This document shows, one piece after another, positions 15,772 to 23,751 of a stretch of 55,178 bases of DNA. Below the pieces are notes generated by a model, which saw only the letters and a program-made list of their open reading frames with translations, made no database searches and was not told the origin of the DNA. The stretch is taken from IMG/VR virus record IMGVR_UViG_3300050821_002725, positions 1 through 55,178 of that record. The stretch is one strand, 5' to 3'. The first letter of the stretch is position 1, and each line of letters starts with the position of its first letter. Source of the DNA: a virus. The translations under genes and the position numbers were made by a program.

Positions 15772-16730
15772 CCTCCACTCCCGAAACCCCGCCCCGATTG
15801 GCTCACAACGCAGCGTTGGCAAAACGCTTCGGCCTTGGCGCGGCATATCCGCCAGTGACGAAGCAGTTGGAAGCGCTGCCGTTTTACAGGCGGTCGATAA
15901 ATAAGCATGGTTACAACCCCAGCCTCATTCGATTCGGCGACCGTTTACTCATGGCGTATCGCTACCACTATGACGCCGGTTGGCAGACCCGCCTCGCAAT
16001 GGCGGAACTGGATTCAAAGTGGGCCGTGATTGGCAACAAGGAAATCATTGTTGAAAGCCAGCAGTCGAGCGAGGACGCGCATTTGTTCGTTCACCAAGGC
16101 CAACTTTGGATGTCATGGACTGAATCTGAATCGTGGGGGAAGTCGGTTGTCAAATACGGTCAACTTGTCGAAAGCAAGCAATGGATGGTGCCGACCCGAT
16201 TTCAGCCCAATTACGGCAGGAACAACGGCAAAGCGATGGAAAAGGGGTGGGTGCCATACAGTCAAAACAATGAGATTTTGTTTATTTATTCGGCCATGCC
16301 AGACCATATCGTTATCAAGGCGGCTGGCAACGACAAGCCGACTGCGATTTTGCAACCGCCGCTTAAACATTGGCCGTGGGGAATCATCAAAGGCGGCACA
16401 GCATGGTTGCCGCATGGCGATGATTTTATCCGGTTTTTTCACTCGACGCTCGACAACGAATCCAATGTAAATTCCGTCAATAACCCGAATCGCCGGTATT
16501 ACATTGGCGTGATGAGCCGGAGCAAACTCGCCTCAAAACCGTTGCTCTACGGCAGCGAGGATTCTGAAATGACCGAGACGGAGCGGAGCGCGTGCCGTTC
16601 GTATAAGGGTAATGTCGTTTTCGTGAGCGGGGCCATTACGCTGCCGGACGGGAGTTTTGCAATCTGTGTTGGCATAAACGACAGCGAAACAGCAATCCTG
16701 AGAGCCAAGCCGGATGATCTCCACCTTTAA
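15768..16730 (+). CDS. GH130/GH43-like five-bladed beta-propeller protein (320 aa)
   Basis: YNPSLIRFGDRLLMAYRYHY, SSEDAHLFVHQGQLWMSWT, EKGWVPYSQNNEILFIYS and IKGGTAWLPHGDDFIRFFHS are spaced like blades of GH130-type propellers (mannoside phosphorylases or mannosidases). The expected acidic residues are only partly obvious, so catalysis is uncertain; it may bind or trim a glycan made by its neighbours. The start overlaps the preceding stop (ATGA). Confidence 0.6.
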   Translation: MTSTPETPPRLAHNAALAKRFGLGAAYPPVTKQLEALPFYRRSINKHGYNPSLIRFGDRLLMAYRYHYDAGWQTRLAMAELDSKWAVIGNKEIIVESQQSSEDAHLFVHQGQLWMSWTESESWGKSVVKYGQLVESKQWMVPTRFQPNYGRNNGKAMEKGWVPYSQNNEILFIYSAMPDHIVIKAAGNDKPTAILQPPLKHWPWGIIKGGTAWLPHGDDFIRFFHSTLDNESNVNSVNNPNRRYYIGVMSRSKLASKPLLYGSEDSEMTETERSACRSYKGNVVFVSGAITLPDGSFAICVGINDSETAILRAKPDDLHL

Positions 16731-17349
16731 TCATATCGCACGGCGTCTTGAAGCGACAAACCCCCGCTTGGAGGGCTGGTGCGAATTGGACAAGGCTTTT
16801 GCGTTGGCCGCAACCACGTTTGCATTGCGCCCGCTGGTTTCCGTTGAAATCGGGTGTTGGGCGGGCCGTTCCGTCCTGCCTGTCGCCCTGTCTCTGCAAG
16901 AAATTGGCCGTGGAATCATTCACTGTATTGAGCCGTGGAGTCCACAAGCGAGCGCGGAGCAATATACTGGAGTAAACCACGACTGGTGGCTTAATGTGGC
17001 AAATCACGACTACGCCAAGAATCAGTTTTTCGGATGGGTGAAGGATACTCAATGTCAGCTATTTGTCCGCGTCCACCAGACGCGCAGCGATGACGTGACA
17101 CCGCCAGACGACATTGGCTTATTGCACATTGATGGCGTCCACACCACTCAGGCGCGAAAGGATGTTTCGAGATTCGGTCCGAAAGTGAGCGTTGGCGGCA
17201 TCGTGTTTATGGATGACATCGGCTGGCAGAATGACGGCATTCGCCATGTCCGCTTGGCGGCGGATGATTTGATGGCGATGGGATTTAAGTTTCTTTACGG
17301 GATTTATTCCAAAGGGAACGAATGTGAAGTATTCCAAAGGGTGAAATGA
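16714..17349 (+). CDS. Class I SAM-dependent methyltransferase (211 aa)
   Basis: SVEIGCWAGRSVLPVALSL is the SAM-binding glycine loop. IHCIEPWSP carries the acidic residue after strand 2. LLHIDGVHTTQARKDVSRFG, then GGIVFMDDIGW, are the later motifs of the methyltransferase-24 type (cephalosporin-hydroxylase-like). Such enzymes often O-methylate sugars in polysaccharide clusters, which fits the setting. It overlaps the previous gene by 17 bases. Confidence 0.8.
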   Translation: MISTFNHIARRLEATNPRLEGWCELDKAFALAATTFALRPLVSVEIGCWAGRSVLPVALSLQEIGRGIIHCIEPWSPQASAEQYTGVNHDWWLNVANHDYAKNQFFGWVKDTQCQLFVRVHQTRSDDVTPPDDIGLLHIDGVHTTQARKDVSRFGPKVSVGGIVFMDDIGWQNDGIRHVRLAADDLMAMGFKFLYGIYSKGNECEVFQRVK

Positions 17350-17558
17350 GCGTGAGGATAAACGAAACAGAAGTTGACGACGTGCCAAAGTGTTCGACGT
17401 GCGACAGGCTTCCGCATTTGTCGCTTGGCAGCGGCGTCAAAGACTTCTTTGTGTTTTGCGCTAACGGCGCGTGTCCGCGGGGCGGTTTTCGCGAGCAGAC
17501 ACTTGAGCAAGCGAAGTTGAAATGGACTGAATTTCACGCCAAGGAGGGCGAGGAATGA
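17346..17558 (+). CDS. Lar-like zinc-ribbon protein (70 aa)
   Basis: CSTCDRLP at the N-terminus, FCANGACP in the middle and a terminal LEQAKLKWTEFH have the outline of Lar-type restriction-alleviation proteins (two Cys pairs, then an alanine/tryptophan helix). The gene is buried inside the glycan island and coupled on both sides. The restriction role is only suggested by this resemblance. Confidence 0.5.
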   Translation: MSVRINETEVDDVPKCSTCDRLPHLSLGSGVKDFFVFCANGACPRGGFREQTLEQAKLKWTEFHAKEGEE

Positions 17559-18238
17559 AAGCGCTTGTTCCAGCGATGATCGGGCGTTTGGGAAATCAGC
17601 TTTTCAGTTACGCATACACCCGCGCCTTGGCCGCAAAGGAAGGCCGCGAGTTTCGGTGCAACCCGTGGCCGGGAGAGTTGATATTCGACTTGCCAATTCC
17701 GGCGCGTCCGCAAATCGGCGACGAGATTGTCGGGGGCTACCACCAAGACCAGGCATCGCTCATTTACACGCGGAAACAGGTCAAGGAATGGTTTAAATGG
17801 AGGCCGGAAGTTGAAAAGGCAATGAAAGCGTTTCCGGCCATTGAGCGTTATCAGAGTGTGGCTCATCGGCGCGTTGGCGATTATCCAGACTTGGGATTCG
17901 TTGTTGTCTCGCAAGAATCGTACGAGGATTTAGCCGACAAACTTAATATCGACAATTTGGAGTTTTTCACGGAAGAAAAACCACACGCGACACTCACGCC
18001 GTCATTGCCGCCTTGGGTTGTGGATATTTACCTGATTACCAAGGCATCAATCATTCTCAGGGGCAATTCGAGCTTTTCATGGTGGGCAGCAACATTGAGC
18101 GATGCCAACATTTTCTCGCCAAACATTGAAGGGCTTCCCGGTGGCCGGAAAGAGCAGTATTGCCAGTTCGAGGCCGGGAATCATTGTAAACTTTCAGACC
18201 ATGATTTCTGTTCCACGCTGTACCTGCCAGAAGTATGA
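17555..18238 (+). CDS. GT11 alpha-1,2-fucosyltransferase-like protein (227 aa)
   Basis: The opening MIGRLGNQLFSYAYTRALA is the GT11 signature. AHRRVGDY corresponds to the donor-binding HxRxGD motif. SFSWWAATLS near the end is the third conserved motif. It is somewhat shorter than typical bacterial FutC enzymes. Transfer of fucose (or a similar deoxyhexose) from a GDP-sugar is expected. Both ends overlap neighbours by ATGA. Confidence 0.85.
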   Translation: MKALVPAMIGRLGNQLFSYAYTRALAAKEGREFRCNPWPGELIFDLPIPARPQIGDEIVGGYHQDQASLIYTRKQVKEWFKWRPEVEKAMKAFPAIERYQSVAHRRVGDYPDLGFVVVSQESYEDLADKLNIDNLEFFTEEKPHATLTPSLPPWVVDIYLITKASIILRGNSSFSWWAATLSDANIFSPNIEGLPGGRKEQYCQFEAGNHCKLSDHDFCSTLYLPEV

Positions 18239-18837
18239 CCGCCACTGAATATCGCAGCCCAATCCTTTGCTCGGTGCTGATACCGACGCATGACCGCGTT
18301 GATGACCTGCATCGGTGCATTGAATCGGTGTTCAGCGAAGCCAAAGACCCATCTCGTGTCGAGGCGATTGTGCGGCTGGATTTCGAGGACAGAAATACGC
18401 TTGAACATTTGACTTCGCTGAGTAGGCCGTATCCGAATGTGCGGGCCATTGTGAGTCATCGCATGGACGGGTTTGATTCGCTTCCCATATTTGATGATGA
18501 ATGCGCAAGACTGGCACGGGGTGATTGGATTTGGCTTTTTAACGATGACGCATGGATTGACGGCGCGGGATGGGACGCGGTTTTGGAGAAGGCTGTCGAG
18601 CAGTTTCAAAACAAACTGTTTCCCCGTTTTTACCCTCAATATCAGTGGGACGGCACTTCCTGTTACGAGAACGCGGCAGGCGGCACGTTCCCGATAATCG
18701 GTCGGCACTTGTGGAAACACTGGGAACTCGGAAAAGTCAACGGCGGCGGAATTGACCATGTTGTGGGAAAACATGAACACGGCGTTGACGTTTTCCTTCC
18801 CGGCATCGGCGTCAGGCACACTTCAAGGCATAAATGA
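18235..18837 (+). CDS. GT2-family glycosyltransferase (200 aa)
   Basis: CSVLIPTHDRVDDLHRCIES is the N-terminal nucleotide-binding strand of GT-A enzymes. DWIWLFNDDAWIDGAGWD carries the DxD-type metal motif (here NDD). At 200 residues it is a compact catalytic domain without a membrane segment, so it acts in the cytoplasm. Confidence 0.8.
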   Translation: MTATEYRSPILCSVLIPTHDRVDDLHRCIESVFSEAKDPSRVEAIVRLDFEDRNTLEHLTSLSRPYPNVRAIVSHRMDGFDSLPIFDDECARLARGDWIWLFNDDAWIDGAGWDAVLEKAVEQFQNKLFPRFYPQYQWDGTSCYENAAGGTFPIIGRHLWKHWELGKVNGGGIDHVVGKHEHGVDVFLPGIGVRHTSRHK

Positions 18838-19415
18838 AAAGCTATTCACAAGCGGGGCAGGATATTTGGTGCCACCGCCTCATTCCGTCAGACAGCGGCA
18901 CGTTCCTCGACATTGGGTGTGGCGACCTGCAATGGTCCAACACGCTCGCGTTGGAGGAAATTGGGTGGATAGGAACGCTATTGGATATTGGAGAAGGCGC
19001 CTTCCAGTCGATGACTCAACGACCTAAATGTTTGGCCATAAAAGCCGATGCCACAAAGTTTAATTGGTTGCAAATAATTGACAAGATGCACGTTCCGGTA
19101 TTTGAGGTTGATTACCTCTCTCTCGACGTTGACCACGCCAGCCTCGACGCGCTGCGAAACCTGCCGCTGGACAGGATGAAATTCAAAGTCATCACAGCGG
19201 AACATGATTATTGGAGGTTTGGGGATGAGTTGCGCGTGCCGATGCGAGAGATTTTTAAGAAGGCTGGCTATTTTCCGGTTCATTTGGATGTTTGCGGAAC
19301 GCCCGGCCAGCCATTCGAGGATTGGTGGGTTAGCGAGGCGTTGGTTCCCGCCATAAAACAATCGGAAGTTGACGCTCCGAACGGCATGTATTGGGAGGAC
19401 ATCCTGAAATTATGA
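18834..19415 (+). CDS. FkbM-like SAM methyltransferase (193 aa)
   Basis: SYSQAGQDIWCHRLIPSDS, then TFLDIGCGDLQWSNTLAL and WIGTLLDIG, match the start of FkbM-family methyltransferases, which modify sugars on surface polysaccharides. VDYLSLDVDHASLDALRNLP is the later conserved strand. The neighbours are all glycosyltransferases. Confidence 0.8.
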   Translation: MKSYSQAGQDIWCHRLIPSDSGTFLDIGCGDLQWSNTLALEEIGWIGTLLDIGEGAFQSMTQRPKCLAIKADATKFNWLQIIDKMHVPVFEVDYLSLDVDHASLDALRNLPLDRMKFKVITAEHDYWRFGDELRVPMREIFKKAGYFPVHLDVCGTPGQPFEDWWVSEALVPAIKQSEVDAPNGMYWEDILKL

Positions 19416-20092
19416 GCCGATTTTCAGAGTATTTTGACCGCATTGTGGTCATTCATCGGCATTGCCGTGATGACAGGTCGGCGCATGTTTACGCCCAAAT
19501 CTACAAGTACGGGTTTAATTGCTCGTGGTTTTGGGCGCATGACCTCGTTGAAGGCGATGCTTCAAAGACAGGAAATTGGGCTGCTGTCCAATCGCATCGC
19601 GGAGTGTTGGAGATTGTCGGACAAAACATTTACGGCGACCGCGTTCTCGTCCTGGAAGATGACTTTGAAATCGTGGAGCCTGACCCGTCGAAGCCTTGGC
19701 AGCATGACGCGCACGCTGACAGGACGCTGCCGTTCAATGAACAATTCGCCGCCATCATCGACGAAGTTCCCGACGATTGGGACATGCTGTATTTGGGCGG
19801 GTCTTACGCAGAACCGCCTCGCGAACGAATCTCAAAGCACGTAATCCGCACAGCCCGCATGATGACCACCAGTAGTTACGCAATTACGCCAGCGCAGGCC
19901 CGGCGCATGGCCCCTCATATTGGCGGCAACGTCCCGATTGACTCGCAATTCGGCGAGTTCAACGTCAAGTGCAACTGTTACTGCCTGCAACCGCGTCTTT
20001 TCGTCCAGTACACCAATCACAGCGATTTACAGGGCCGTGTGATGGATAACGCCACGTCCATGCTCGACCCGAATCACGAAAAGATGGTCTGA
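19412..20092 (+). CDS. GT25-family glycosyltransferase (226 aa)
   Basis: RVLVLEDDFEIVEPDP, DWDMLYLGGSYAEP, SYAITPAQARRM and VPIDSQFGEF occur in the order typical of the LPS biosynthesis GT25 family. The LEDD motif is the metal/nucleotide site. The start overlaps the previous stop (ATGA at 19412). Confidence 0.85.
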   Translation: MSRFSEYFDRIVVIHRHCRDDRSAHVYAQIYKYGFNCSWFWAHDLVEGDASKTGNWAAVQSHRGVLEIVGQNIYGDRVLVLEDDFEIVEPDPSKPWQHDAHADRTLPFNEQFAAIIDEVPDDWDMLYLGGSYAEPPRERISKHVIRTARMMTTSSYAITPAQARRMAPHIGGNVPIDSQFGEFNVKCNCYCLQPRLFVQYTNHSDLQGRVMDNATSMLDPNHEKMV

Positions 20093-21030
20093 TGAAATCG
20101 TTCACAGTTTGTTTTTTAACGGGCAGAGATCGTTCCGAATGGGGATGGTTGCGAGACTCGTTTAATCGCGAAGTTGACCGTTTTGGCCTTGTTTCCGAGC
20201 CTCATCTTATCATCGTGAATGCCCGTCTCGGTTTCGACGGGATTATGATTGAGGGCAAAGGCCAAATCAAAGCGAAGCCTAAACCGACCATTTGGCAGGG
20301 AACCTATCGCGTCACAACAACCGACTGGTGGGCCAACAGCAATGCCAGAAACACCGCGATTGCCCTTTGCGAAACCGAGTGGATTATTTTCTACGATGAC
20401 CGCTGCGTTCTCATGCCCGGTTATCTGGACGCCTTGGAGGATGCGATGAATGGGAGTTACGTATTGGCGGGGGCTTACGAGAAGCGCATCGGCATGACGG
20501 TAGAGGACGGCGTTATTCGGCACGGCGGTATCGTGACGGCGCGAGACGGACGAGAGGAACATTGCGAAATGAATAAAATCTCCTCCCCGTTTTCGTGCGG
20601 CGGAGATTGGCTTTTCGGTTGCAATCTGGCGTTGCCTCTCGAATGGGCTTTGGAGTGTAACGGCTACCCTGAGATTGCAGACGGCCTTGGCTTCGAGGAC
20701 GTGTTATTCGGATTGTTGATCGCTAATAACGGACATCAAATCAAGTATGACCCGCGAGCGCGAGTCATTCAGGACAGAACACCAGAACTATCAGGGCCAA
20801 TTTACCGCAAAGAGGACAAGGGGAGAGGCAAAGGCCCGCAAAAGGACGAAAAGGCTTGGAAATTGCTGGAAATGTTCCGTCACGCGAAACAAGCAAAGCA
20901 CACGAACGGTTGGGACATGAACTTAAAGCAAGTTCGCGCTGATGTTCTTGCTGGCAAACCGTGGCCGGTTCCGCCTAATATCGAATTCGTGGATTTTTAC
21001 GACAATGAACCTGTGAAAAATTTCAAATGA
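20092..21030 (+). CDS. GT2-like glycosyltransferase with C-terminal extension (312 aa)
   Basis: NARNTAIALCETEWIIFYDD carries the GT-A acceptor loop and the DD metal site. CGGDWLFGCNLALPLEWAL, then GLGFEDVLFGLLI, resembles the C-terminal galactosyltransferase-type motif (GW/FxxED). The last 60 residues are charged and probably flexible. It is the last sugar gene of the island and overlaps its neighbours by TGATG and ATGA. Confidence 0.8.
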   Translation: MKSFTVCFLTGRDRSEWGWLRDSFNREVDRFGLVSEPHLIIVNARLGFDGIMIEGKGQIKAKPKPTIWQGTYRVTTTDWWANSNARNTAIALCETEWIIFYDDRCVLMPGYLDALEDAMNGSYVLAGAYEKRIGMTVEDGVIRHGGIVTARDGREEHCEMNKISSPFSCGGDWLFGCNLALPLEWALECNGYPEIADGLGFEDVLFGLLIANNGHQIKYDPRARVIQDRTPELSGPIYRKEDKGRGKGPQKDEKAWKLLEMFRHAKQAKHTNGWDMNLKQVRADVLAGKPWPVPPNIEFVDFYDNEPVKNFK

Positions 21031-21311
21031 CCGCCAAAGAATCATTCATCCAAGACGAAGCCGCAACGAAGCTGCTCATTTCCGTCACGCGCAGCCCGCT
21101 ATTCGAGAAAGCTGTTGTTTACGCGAAGCAGCAATGGATGGACGGAAACAAGGATTTCACCGCCGAACAGTTGAAAGGCGTCAACGCCTTTCTTGAAGTG
21201 CTGCGAGACTTGCCGATTGAAGAACCAAAAGCTTCTGCAATGCCGCACCCGAAAGTCCACCACGATATTGACAACGTGGAACGAAAACCCAAACCTCAGA
21301 GAAAGAAATAG
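21027..21311 (+). CDS. Small helical protein before the scaffold-like gene (94 aa)
   Basis: A helical N-terminal two thirds (for example LFEKAVVYAKQQWMDG) ends in a Lys/Pro-rich basic tail (ERKPKPQRKK). It sits between the sugar genes and the scaffold-like gene and starts by an ATGA overlap. It could be a head assembly factor. No family recognised. Confidence 0.55.
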   Translation: MTAKESFIQDEAATKLLISVTRSPLFEKAVVYAKQQWMDGNKDFTAEQLKGVNAFLEVLRDLPIEEPKASAMPHPKVHHDIDNVERKPKPQRKK

Positions 21312-21313
21312 CT

Positions 21314-22549
21314 ATGGCCGACACTACGATTGCCACACCTGCGCCCGCTCCGGCACCAGCCGCACCGAAACCAGTTTTGACCGCGCCTACGCCCGGCATG
21401 GCGTTTCCGCCGCCCTCCGGCAGTTCACCTGAGCCAAAGGCAGACGACGGTAAAGACCCGTGGGCCGACGTGGATAATGAGGTCAAACCGCCCGCCAAGC
21501 CGCCAGAGCCGGAACCGAAGGCACCGGAGAAACCGGCAGAGCCGCCTAAACCCGCCGCCGCCCCTGCAAAGCCCGCTACACCGCCCGTGCCGGTAGTTGA
21601 TGATCCAGACACCAAGTTGCCGCCGGCACAACTCAGGGCGGCAAAAAAGGCGGCAGAACTACGCGCAAAAACCGCCGAAACGAAATTGACGGAAGCCGAG
21701 GCTCGCCTTGCCGCCGCCGAGTCAAAAGGACAGAACACCGATGTTTTGGCACAACGCCTTGCCGCCGCCGAGAAAGAGCGTGATGCTGCACAGCAGGAAT
21801 TACGCATCGCGCGGTATGAGCCAAACGACGCCGTCAAAGCTGCTCGGAAAACGCTGAATCAAGTCGGCGCAACCGCCAAGCGCATCATCACCAGTCTTGA
21901 AGTCAACACACCAGACGGCGGCACCGCACCGGCTGATTGGAATAAGTTTCTTACCAATGCAACCAATCTTGAGCCGGGACCAGCCCTGAAATGGATTCGG
22001 GAGACATTCGGGGACAATGCACAACTGGCCATGAACCAGTATTTCGAGCTTACGAAGCACACGGACATTTTGGATACAGCAGAGCGCGAGGACAGGGACG
22101 GATTCAACGACCGCGTTACCCGCGAGACAGCAACGCGGACACAAGCGCGTGAAGGCTTTGGCCGTATGGTGACTCAAGTGCGGACGGATATTGCGTCGAA
22201 GAACCCCGATTTCGCGCCTTCACCGGACGACCCGGAAGCTGACGCCTTGTTTAAGAAAGGCAGAGACATCGCGCAACTTGCGACCAGTGAGCAATACAAC
22301 AGCCTCAGCCCCAATCAACAGGCCGTGCTTGTGGCGAACATGGAATTGCGAGCGGCGGCGTACCCGAGGATGCGTTACCTTTTGAACAAGAAGGATGCGC
22401 GGATTGCCGCGCTTGAGGCTGAGAACGCCGAGTTGCGCGGTGGCGCATTGCCGCCAGAGCAACGGCCCGGCGGCGTGGAACATCCGTCAGGCGAAAAGAC
22501 CTTTGAACAAGACCTTGAGGAAGCGTCGAAAGAATGGGTGCAAGGGTAA
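21314..22549 (+). CDS. Scaffold-like protein (411 aa)
   Basis: The first 100 residues are Pro/Ala/Lys rich and disordered (runs such as APAPAPAAPKP and PAKPPEPEPKAPEKP). A long coiled coil follows (KKAAELRAKTAETKLTEAEA and onward), then a helical C-terminal half with another short coiled coil near residue 375. This make-up is typical of phage capsid scaffolds. The capsid candidate is 8 kb away on the opposite strand, which is unusual and lowers confidence. Confidence 0.6.
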   Translation: MADTTIATPAPAPAPAAPKPVLTAPTPGMAFPPPSGSSPEPKADDGKDPWADVDNEVKPPAKPPEPEPKAPEKPAEPPKPAAAPAKPATPPVPVVDDPDTKLPPAQLRAAKKAAELRAKTAETKLTEAEARLAAAESKGQNTDVLAQRLAAAEKERDAAQQELRIARYEPNDAVKAARKTLNQVGATAKRIITSLEVNTPDGGTAPADWNKFLTNATNLEPGPALKWIRETFGDNAQLAMNQYFELTKHTDILDTAEREDRDGFNDRVTRETATRTQAREGFGRMVTQVRTDIASKNPDFAPSPDDPEADALFKKGRDIAQLATSEQYNSLSPNQQAVLVANMELRAAAYPRMRYLLNKKDARIAALEAENAELRGGALPPEQRPGGVEHPSGEKTFEQDLEEASKEWVQG

Positions 22550-22552
22550 TTT

Positions 22553-22870
22553 ATGCAAGAACCACTCACAGCAAACAGTCCGGTCACGTCAATCGAGTGC
22601 GCCCCGAATTGTTTGGTCGTTCGCGTCCTTGACCAAGCGGGACTCTCCAAAGGCGGCATAATCCTGCCGGAAGTCCAGAGAGATGCGCCGTGCCAAGCCG
22701 TTGTCGTTTACGCCGGGGAATTCATCTGGCAACCTCACATGCAGGTGAAATTCAATCCGAAGCCTGGCGACCGAATTTCAATGCGAAGGTTTGGGTTTAG
22801 CTCAATTACGGTAAATGGCGAAGAATTAAGACAAATTGGCATCAACGATGTGCTCGCAATTCTCCATTGA
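22553..22870 (+). CDS. GroES-like co-chaperonin (105 aa)
   Basis: CLVVRVLDQAGLSKGGIILP matches the first strand and mobile loop of GroES/Cpn10. CQAVVVYAGE, KPGDRISMRRFG, then GEELRQIGINDVLAILH complete the barrel in order and length (about 100 residues). Phage co-chaperonins such as T4 gp31 replace GroES on host GroEL so that the capsid protein folds. Its place right after the scaffold-like gene fits capsid folding. Confidence 0.9.
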   Translation: MQEPLTANSPVTSIECAPNCLVVRVLDQAGLSKGGIILPEVQRDAPCQAVVVYAGEFIWQPHMQVKFNPKPGDRISMRRFGFSSITVNGEELRQIGINDVLAILH

Positions 22871-22872
22871 CT

Positions 22873-23346
22873 ATGCGACTAATTCCTCTAAGTCAAGGCA
22901 AGTTTGCCCAAGTTGACGACGCCGATTATGACCGTCTGACCGTGTGCAAATGGTGCGCTAATAAAATTAAAGGACGTTTTTATGCCGTTCGCAATTCTCG
23001 CAAATCGGAAGGAAAGCGGAGAACTATTTTGATGCACTGCGTCATCATGGGGAAGAAACACATCGACCACAAAGACGGCGACGGTCTTAACAATAAACGG
23101 CAAAATCTACGACCCTCAACGCACAGCGAAAACGCAGCTAACCGTGGGAAAAACCGCAACAACACGTCTGGTTTTAAAGGGGTGTATTTCTGTAAGCCGC
23201 TCCAAAAATGGAGAGCGCGTATAAAATACGGGAATCAAAAAGAAACCCACCTTGGTTACTTCCTAACTGTAACAGATGCCGCCGTGGCTTACGATGCGGC
23301 TGCAAAGCAATATCACGGCCAATTTGCCAACGTCAATTTCCCATGA
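22873..23346 (+). CDS. HNH endonuclease with AP2-type DNA-binding domain (157 aa)
   Basis: HIDHKDGDGLNNKRQNLR, then THSENAANRG, is the HNH core. TSGFKGVYF, KWRARIKY, then LGYFLTVTDAAVAYDAAAKQ and YHG, is an AP2 domain. This is a free-standing homing-type endonuclease. The ATG at 22873 lies 2 bases after the co-chaperonin stop; a TTG at 22867 overlapping that stop (TTGA) is an alternative start. It is probably a selfish insertion in the late operon. Confidence 0.85.
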   Translation: MRLIPLSQGKFAQVDDADYDRLTVCKWCANKIKGRFYAVRNSRKSEGKRRTILMHCVIMGKKHIDHKDGDGLNNKRQNLRPSTHSENAANRGKNRNNTSGFKGVYFCKPLQKWRARIKYGNQKETHLGYFLTVTDAAVAYDAAAKQYHGQFANVNFP

Positions 23347-23537
23347 CAGCCCAAGAACTCGAAGGCTCACTCCGCTACTTGGTTCAGGAGGCGATGAAAT
23401 CCAAGATTCACCCCATTGCAATCATCGGCACGATGGAAACGGTGAAGATTGACACCGCCCTGATGATTCTTGAGGCGACGGCGAATCCGCCCGCCATTAT
23501 TCCGGCCAAGGACATTCCACGCCAGCCGGGCGGGTAG
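23343..23537 (+). CDS. Small hypothetical protein (64 aa)
   Basis: The start overlaps the preceding stop (ATGA). Two helices (MTAQELEGSLRYLVQEAMKS and TALMILEATA) are joined by a short hydrophobic strand, with a Pro-rich tail. No family recognised. Confidence 0.6.
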   Translation: MTAQELEGSLRYLVQEAMKSKIHPIAIIGTMETVKIDTALMILEATANPPAIIPAKDIPRQPGG

Positions 23538-23583
23538 GGTTTTGCCTTATTGTGAGCTTGTCAACCGCGAGGAAGATTGAGCT

Positions 23584-23751
23584 ATGTCGATTGCATTACT
23601 ATTTTGGGTCTTGATGATTTTGTGGCTCATTTTCGGCCCTTGGCCGTTTTGGGGCGCGAACACCGCAAGGCCGGTTGCGTTCTCATTGCTGACGTTTATC
23701 CTGTTCGCGCTTTTAGGCTGGGCGGTGTTTGGCCCTGCGCTACATCGTTAG
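23584..23751 (+). CDS. Small two-span membrane protein (55 aa)
   Basis: MSIALLFWVLMILWLIFG forms a first membrane span. FSLLTFILFALLGWAVFG forms a second, with a short WPFWGANTARP loop between them. AGGAAG precedes the start. It is the last gene of the rightward late operon and overlaps the end of the facing operon by 4 bases. Small double-span phage proteins of this sort are common in late regions; a pinholin-like or assembly role is possible. Confidence 0.65.
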   Translation: MSIALLFWVLMILWLIFGPWPFWGANTARPVAFSLLTFILFALLGWAVFGPALHR

